Virus record (IMG/VR): IMGVR_UViG_3300036760_000267
Location: 1-30,569 of that record
DNA length: 30,569 nt
Source: a virus
Strand: one strand, 5' to 3'
Positions 27,250 through 30,569 of the stretch are shown piece after piece. Each line of letters begins with the position of its first letter. Position 1 is the stretch's first letter. The notes under the pieces were generated by a model, which was given only the letters and a program-made list of their open reading frames with translations, was not told the origin of the DNA and ran no database searches. The translations under genes were made by a program, and so were the position numbers.

Positions 27250-27591
27250 ATGGGACGGGGTTCAAAAAAGGGCGAACATCGTGGTGGGCGGAAGAAGGGA
27301 ATACTGAACAAATCAACCGCCGAAGTAAAGGCATTGATCGACCAAGCGGGGAAAAGTCGTGGCGGGATGGAGATGGTGTTGAAGCGTCTCTTTGAGTTAG
27401 CCGATGGCATCACAGTTGTAGAGAAAAACGGCAATGGCAACGAGAGGATATACACCAAACCACCAGATGGATTTGCAGCAAGGACTCTTCTTGAGCATCG
27501 TTTTGGGAGACCAGCACAGAGTATTGAGATGAGCACACCCGAAGGTCAGCCATTTCCATTTTGCATAGTTCCGACGCAACGAAATAAATGA
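27250..27591 (+). CDS. Terminase small subunit candidate
   Basis: 113 aa. The basic, Gly-rich start (GRGSKKGEHRGGRKKG) followed by NKSTAEVKALIDQAG and a central helical part is typical of phage small terminase-like proteins placed just before the large subunit. Residues 75-92 (AARTLLEHRFGRPAQSIE) also occur in that family. It would bind the packaging site. Its stop overlaps the large-subunit start (ATGA). Family assignment rests on context and general pattern. Confidence 0.7.
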   Translation: MGRGSKKGEHRGGRKKGILNKSTAEVKALIDQAGKSRGGMEMVLKRLFELADGITVVEKNGNGNERIYTKPPDGFAARTLLEHRFGRPAQSIEMSTPEGQPFPFCIVPTQRNK

Positions 27592-29147
27592 ACGTCCTAA
27601 GTCCCGCCGACATCAAACAACATCCAGCGAGTTATCAGCTCGTTTGGCAACCAGACGCGTTACCAGATGAGCGACCGATTCAGGGCAAACAATACGAGTT
27701 TCTATTGGCAGGTGAAGACTATGTCGGACTCGACGGGGGTAAGGGGTCCGGCAAGTCAGACCTGCTGATATTCGATTGCCTGCGCGCCCAAAAACTCTCA
27801 AGTCCGAAGTGGCACGGCGTTATCTTCCGCAGAGAGTACAAACGTCTCACCGAAATCATCGACCGAGCAAAGTATTGGTTGGGGAGGCTCCCACAACTCG
27901 GTGCGCACTGGCAAGGCAATGACTCAAGGTTTATATTCCCATCGGGTGCGTGGCTGGCATTTCATAACGTCGAGCACGTGGGCGACGAGCAGAAGTATCA
28001 GGGCTGGGAGATCACAGACTTGAAGTTCGACCAGCTCGAAGAGTTCGATGAAGCGATGTTCGATTTCCTTGTCCTGCAGAATCGCACCACCGACGCGAAC
28101 CTCAAAGCAACAGTAAGGTGGACAGCCAACCCAGGTGGAGTCGGTCACGCGTGGGTTAAGCGTAGGTTCGTGGATTTCAAGGAACCAGGCAAGGTTCATA
28201 CCTTCACCGCCGATTTCAAGGGCGAGAGATATGTCTTGACCTATCGCCGGATCTTCGCCACGGTGTTCGATAACCCCTACTACCGCAACGACAACAAATA
28301 TCTAGCGCGCCTCTTCAACGACCCCAATCCATACAGGCGCAAGGCGTTGGCAGAAGGGGATTGGAGCACAGTCTTTGGCCAGTTCTTCTCTGAGTTCTCC
28401 AGCCCGGTCCACGTATTCAAAAAAGACAGAGTGTTGCCCAAGGAATGGCGGCGACTCGCCGGCCTGGACTGGGGCAACGTGAAGACGATGGAGTTCCTGG
28501 CATCAGACTACGAGGCCAATGTATTCATCGAGTATGAGTTCCACACGGAGCCGACCGATCAGAAACCGTCGGGCCTGACGGCATCGGAATTCGCCGAGCA
28601 GTCTGCGGACTGGATGGTTGAGCGCGAAATCGGCGAGAACCTAGCGATCATCGGCGATACCAATATGTGGTCTGCAACGGGGAAAGACGTGGGAAGCACG
28701 AAGACCCCGTATGTGATCGTTCAGGGGATTTGGAGCAAGAAGTTCAAAGATAAGGGACTCAAGCCACCGATTCTATTCCCGGCATCAAAGAAAGCGACGG
28801 AAGAATATCGGTTCCGGTTGGCGTGCAATTCGGCGACACAAGACTACCTGCACTTTGAGGCGACCCCGGCGGGGACGATCACACGCCCGCCGAGGTTGTT
28901 TTTCCTGCCGCGATGCAAGTCAATCATTCAAACATTACCAGCTCTAGTGGTAGATCCCAATGACCCCAACGACATCAAAGACGGACAGGATGACCACGAC
29001 TATGACGGGTTCAAGTACGCGTTTATGCGGCTGATCGCGACACCGCCGAAGGCAAAACAGCGTGAGCAGGAGTGGTACGAGATCGTGGCCGAGTCTCACA
29101 CGCCTCCGAGCAAGAAGAGGAAGAGCTGGAAAGATGTCACCCTGTAA
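27588..29147 (+). CDS. Terminase large subunit
   Basis: 519 aa. ATPase: Walker A GGKGSGKS (50-57), Walker B-like DLKFDQLEE (144-152) and coupling motif TANPGG (179-184). RNase H-like nuclease: GLDWGN with D294, then IIGDTNMW and the final DDHDYDGFKYAF. The enzyme cuts concatemeric DNA and pumps it into the prohead. The full length and all key residues are present. It identifies the window as a tailed phage. Confidence 0.95.
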   Translation: MNVLSPADIKQHPASYQLVWQPDALPDERPIQGKQYEFLLAGEDYVGLDGGKGSGKSDLLIFDCLRAQKLSSPKWHGVIFRREYKRLTEIIDRAKYWLGRLPQLGAHWQGNDSRFIFPSGAWLAFHNVEHVGDEQKYQGWEITDLKFDQLEEFDEAMFDFLVLQNRTTDANLKATVRWTANPGGVGHAWVKRRFVDFKEPGKVHTFTADFKGERYVLTYRRIFATVFDNPYYRNDNKYLARLFNDPNPYRRKALAEGDWSTVFGQFFSEFSSPVHVFKKDRVLPKEWRRLAGLDWGNVKTMEFLASDYEANVFIEYEFHTEPTDQKPSGLTASEFAEQSADWMVEREIGENLAIIGDTNMWSATGKDVGSTKTPYVIVQGIWSKKFKDKGLKPPILFPASKKATEEYRFRLACNSATQDYLHFEATPAGTITRPPRLFFLPRCKSIIQTLPALVVDPNDPNDIKDGQDDHDYDGFKYAFMRLIATPPKAKQREQEWYEIVAESHTPPSKKRKSWKDVTL

Positions 29148-29310
29148 GGATCTGAAAGTAGTATCGTGGGATTTCATCGCCGGGCCCGATGCAGGTGATA
29201 ATATGGGCCAGGTCGTTCGTATTTCAAAGCCGATGCCTGGCCATTGGCAGATTGAAACCATCACGCGGTTGACGGTAAGCCTGGGAGTGATTGAGTTGCA
29301 TCCGAACTGA
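29134..29310 (+). CDS. 58-aa hypothetical protein
   Basis: ATG at 29134 within the end of the terminase gene (14-base overlap). Beta-rich (DLKVVSWDFIAGPDAGDN, IETITRLTVS). No family recognised. A longer frame from 29062 would overlap the terminase strongly and is less likely. Confidence 0.5.
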   Translation: MSPCKDLKVVSWDFIAGPDAGDNMGQVVRISKPMPGHWQIETITRLTVSLGVIELHPN

Positions 29311-29320
29311 GGAGGAAAGA

Positions 29321-29458
29321 ATGCTTGTCAAGAGAGTCTGGGTCAGACAGAGAGATGAGGACGATTTTTATGATGTTTGGACTGGCTATTTCCTACTCGG
29401 GTTCATACCGTTGTATCTCAAGAGAGAGATTCGCGATTGGACTAGCATTGCGAAGTGA
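29321..29458 (+). CDS. 45-aa hypothetical protein
   Basis: ATG at 29321 with a perfect AGGAGG five bases before. The protein begins MLVKRVWVRQRDEDDF and has a short hydrophobic middle (GYFLLGFIPLYL), perhaps a membrane-touching helix. No family recognised. It is missed if only longer frames are considered; an overlapping longer frame from 29325 lacks a binding site. Confidence 0.55.
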   Translation: MLVKRVWVRQRDEDDFYDVWTGYFLLGFIPLYLKREIRDWTSIAK

Positions 29459-29475
29459 AAAACTGAGGAGGGAGC

Positions 29476-29664
29476 ATGGACGAACTGATCGGACGCTTAA
29501 TGATCCTGATGGAATGGTATGGTGGCGATTGTTATGTCCAAAACCAACAACCGACATTCCAGGGATTTTTTTTCTTCCTCAATGAGCGGGTGGGAGACCG
29601 CAAAATTGATATGAACAAGTTGCGAGACCAAGTGACGAGTGAGACCGTCAGACCAAACCAGTGA
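29476..29664 (+). CDS. 62-aa hypothetical protein
   Basis: ATG at 29476 behind GAGGAGGGAGC. An aromatic middle with five consecutive Phe residues and a basic end. No family recognised. It shares the 11-base leader AACTGAGGAGG with the gene at 29321. Confidence 0.55.
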   Translation: MDELIGRLMILMEWYGGDCYVQNQQPTFQGFFFFLNERVGDRKIDMNKLRDQVTSETVRPNQ

Positions 29665-29671
29665 GGTCGTT

Positions 29672-29848
29672 ATGCGTTGGACGTTGAGGGTTTCTTGTCG
29701 GGATGCGGCAGTCACAATTTGCGATATGGGTTGCGTTTCGATGTCGTTTGAGGGGGATGAGTTAATTGTGTCTGCAGAGATATCAGAAGAGCAATGGAAA
29801 AGGTTCAAACAATTGCTTAAAAGGTGCGAACCAACACCGAGCAAGTGA
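29672..29848 (+). CDS. 58-aa hypothetical protein
   Basis: ATG at 29672 behind GTGAGGT. Small beta-rich protein with Cys residues (SCRDAAVTICDMGC) and a helical end. No family recognised. Confidence 0.5.
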   Translation: MRWTLRVSCRDAAVTICDMGCVSMSFEGDELIVSAEISEEQWKRFKQLLKRCEPTPSK

Positions 29849-29849
29849 T

Positions 29850-30215
29850 ATGAGCAACCGTGAAATTTCTCTTGACGAGGCAAAGCAGGCTGACGGCGTT
29901 TGGGAAGACACACCCGATGCTTGGCGGCGCAAAGAAGACAGCCCGCTCTACAAGGACCTGAGCGGCCTGAATGCGGAATCCGATGAATTCGGCATCATCA
30001 CGACGTACCCGATGCACAGAGTTTTTCACGGCCATTCAAGCAGATCTGCAATAGTGCATCTCCTGGTTGGTGCGGCCAAATGCAAGGTCATCGGTCACGC
30101 CGTCGCCGGATTGGAAAGCGACAACAAGTGCGGCGAATGCGGAAGGACAAGGAAAGAACTTGAGATGACGGGCCAGATTTGGGACGGCAAGAGCGCAATC
30201 GCGGTGGGGAAATGA
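29850..30215 (+). CDS. 121-aa hypothetical protein with CxxC
   Basis: ATG at 29850 just after the upstream stop. An acidic start (SLDEAKQADGVWEDTPDAW), a His-rich centre (HRVFHGHSSR) and CGECGRT near residue 95 that could bind zinc. No family recognised. Its end overlaps the next gene as ATGA. Confidence 0.6.
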   Translation: MSNREISLDEAKQADGVWEDTPDAWRRKEDSPLYKDLSGLNAESDEFGIITTYPMHRVFHGHSSRSAIVHLLVGAAKCKVIGHAVAGLESDNKCGECGRTRKELEMTGQIWDGKSAIAVGK

Positions 30216-30569
30216 CTATCAAAATCCCCGATCTGAACGACGACAACGAGAAAGCTGTCTTCGACGCGATGATCCGGCGCTGGATTCAGGAAGATAACGC
30301 TGTCCTAACAACGCGCATCAGCGCCTTCAACAAGATCGACGACAGGTTGACATCGAACATATCGGTGACGGGCTTCTCGCAGGATTATCTCGGGGATCTG
30401 GCGACCGCGAACAACCCTGCGACTGAAGACGACGCCAAGAAACCACAACTGGTGAGTTTGAACCGGGCGCGGATAAACCACGAGGCAATGCTCGGCGATT
30501 TCCTGGGTATCAAACGCAAACTCTCAATTCAAGCCCGCCGCAAACGAAAAGAGAAGATGGCGCAGATTC
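30212..30569 (+). CDS. Phage protein, 3' end outside window
   Basis: ATG at 30212 overlaps the previous stop (ATGA). 119 codons are open to the window edge, with no stop. The visible part is helical and charged, including DDNEKAVFDAMIRRW and a basic stretch AQARRKRKEK-like near the end. No family recognised from this fragment. Position after the terminase suggests a head or packaging protein, by inference only. Confidence 0.6.
   Translation, partial: MTIKIPDLNDDNEKAVFDAMIRRWIQEDNAVLTTRISAFNKIDDRLTSNISVTGFSQDYLGDLATANNPATEDDAKKPQLVSLNRARINHEAMLGDFLGIKRKLSIQARRKRKEKMAQI

Noticed and set aside
29325-29585. Plus-strand frame of 86 codons
   Set aside because: It overlaps two genes with strong binding sites (29321 and 29476) in other frames and has no binding site of its own.

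Overview
The window is a stretch of a tailed double-stranded DNA bacteriophage (Caudoviricetes), probably from a metagenome. The evidence is a terminase pair at the right end (27250-29147), a T4-type lysozyme at the left, a phage recombination module, many tiny tightly packed genes with ATGA or TGATG overlaps, and clear Shine-Dalgarno sites before most of them. Every gene reads rightward except two small helix-turn-helix genes at 2941-3541. The host cannot be named. A lysozyme beside a candidate envelope-spanning lysis protein suggests a Gram-negative host. An exact match to the sigma-54 consensus suggests a host with RpoN. No integrase or portal gene is visible, so lifestyle is undetermined.

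Layout. 2-1502: metallophosphoesterase (cut by the window edge), DUF4406 protein and a small zinc-binding-like protein. 1511-2987: lysis region (GH24 lysozyme, a 69-aa protein, a 40-aa membrane protein and a 232-aa anchored protein ending in a beta-rich segment). 2941-3541, minus strand: two helix-turn-helix proteins. 3551-3964: control region with an inverted repeat, a sigma-54 promoter, a structured candidate RNA and an intrinsic terminator. 3965-5905: small early-type genes including a YopX-family protein. 5924-9168: recombination module (conserved phage protein, Cas4-like FeS nuclease, coiled-coil protein, HNH nuclease).

9300-11494 is the most unusual part: a block of integron-type gene cassettes. 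Four promoterless AT-rich genes or gene pairs are separated by three imperfect palindromes with integron attC architecture. The last cassette carries a C5 cytosine methyltransferase and ends exactly inside the first arm of a fourth, truncated attC. No integron integrase is present, so this would be an attC cluster without integrase carried by a phage.

11528-14594: more small genes, an adenine-type (DPPY) methyltransferase, a zinc-finger-like protein and a DnaD-like replication protein. 14581-21579: small membrane proteins mixed with a surface-sugar gene set (two SAM methyltransferases, a nucleotide-sugar epimerase, a GT4 glycosyltransferase and a WecE-like aminotransferase). 21579-24931: small regulators, a 533-aa methyltransferase with four SPPY motifs, a MazG-like protein and an ASCH protein. 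24961-26966: a run of tiny genes, most behind a strong sigma-70 promoter and each preceded by a near-identical leader. 26967-27249: terminator and a second structured RNA candidate. 27250 to the end: terminase small and large subunits, then small proteins leading toward the structural genes.

Taken together: three DNA methyltransferases of different classes probably protect phage DNA from restriction, the sugar genes probably remodel the host surface or decorate the virion, and the recombination module supports replication. Repeated start-codon leaders in several families suggest that the small-gene blocks grow and shuffle by recombination.
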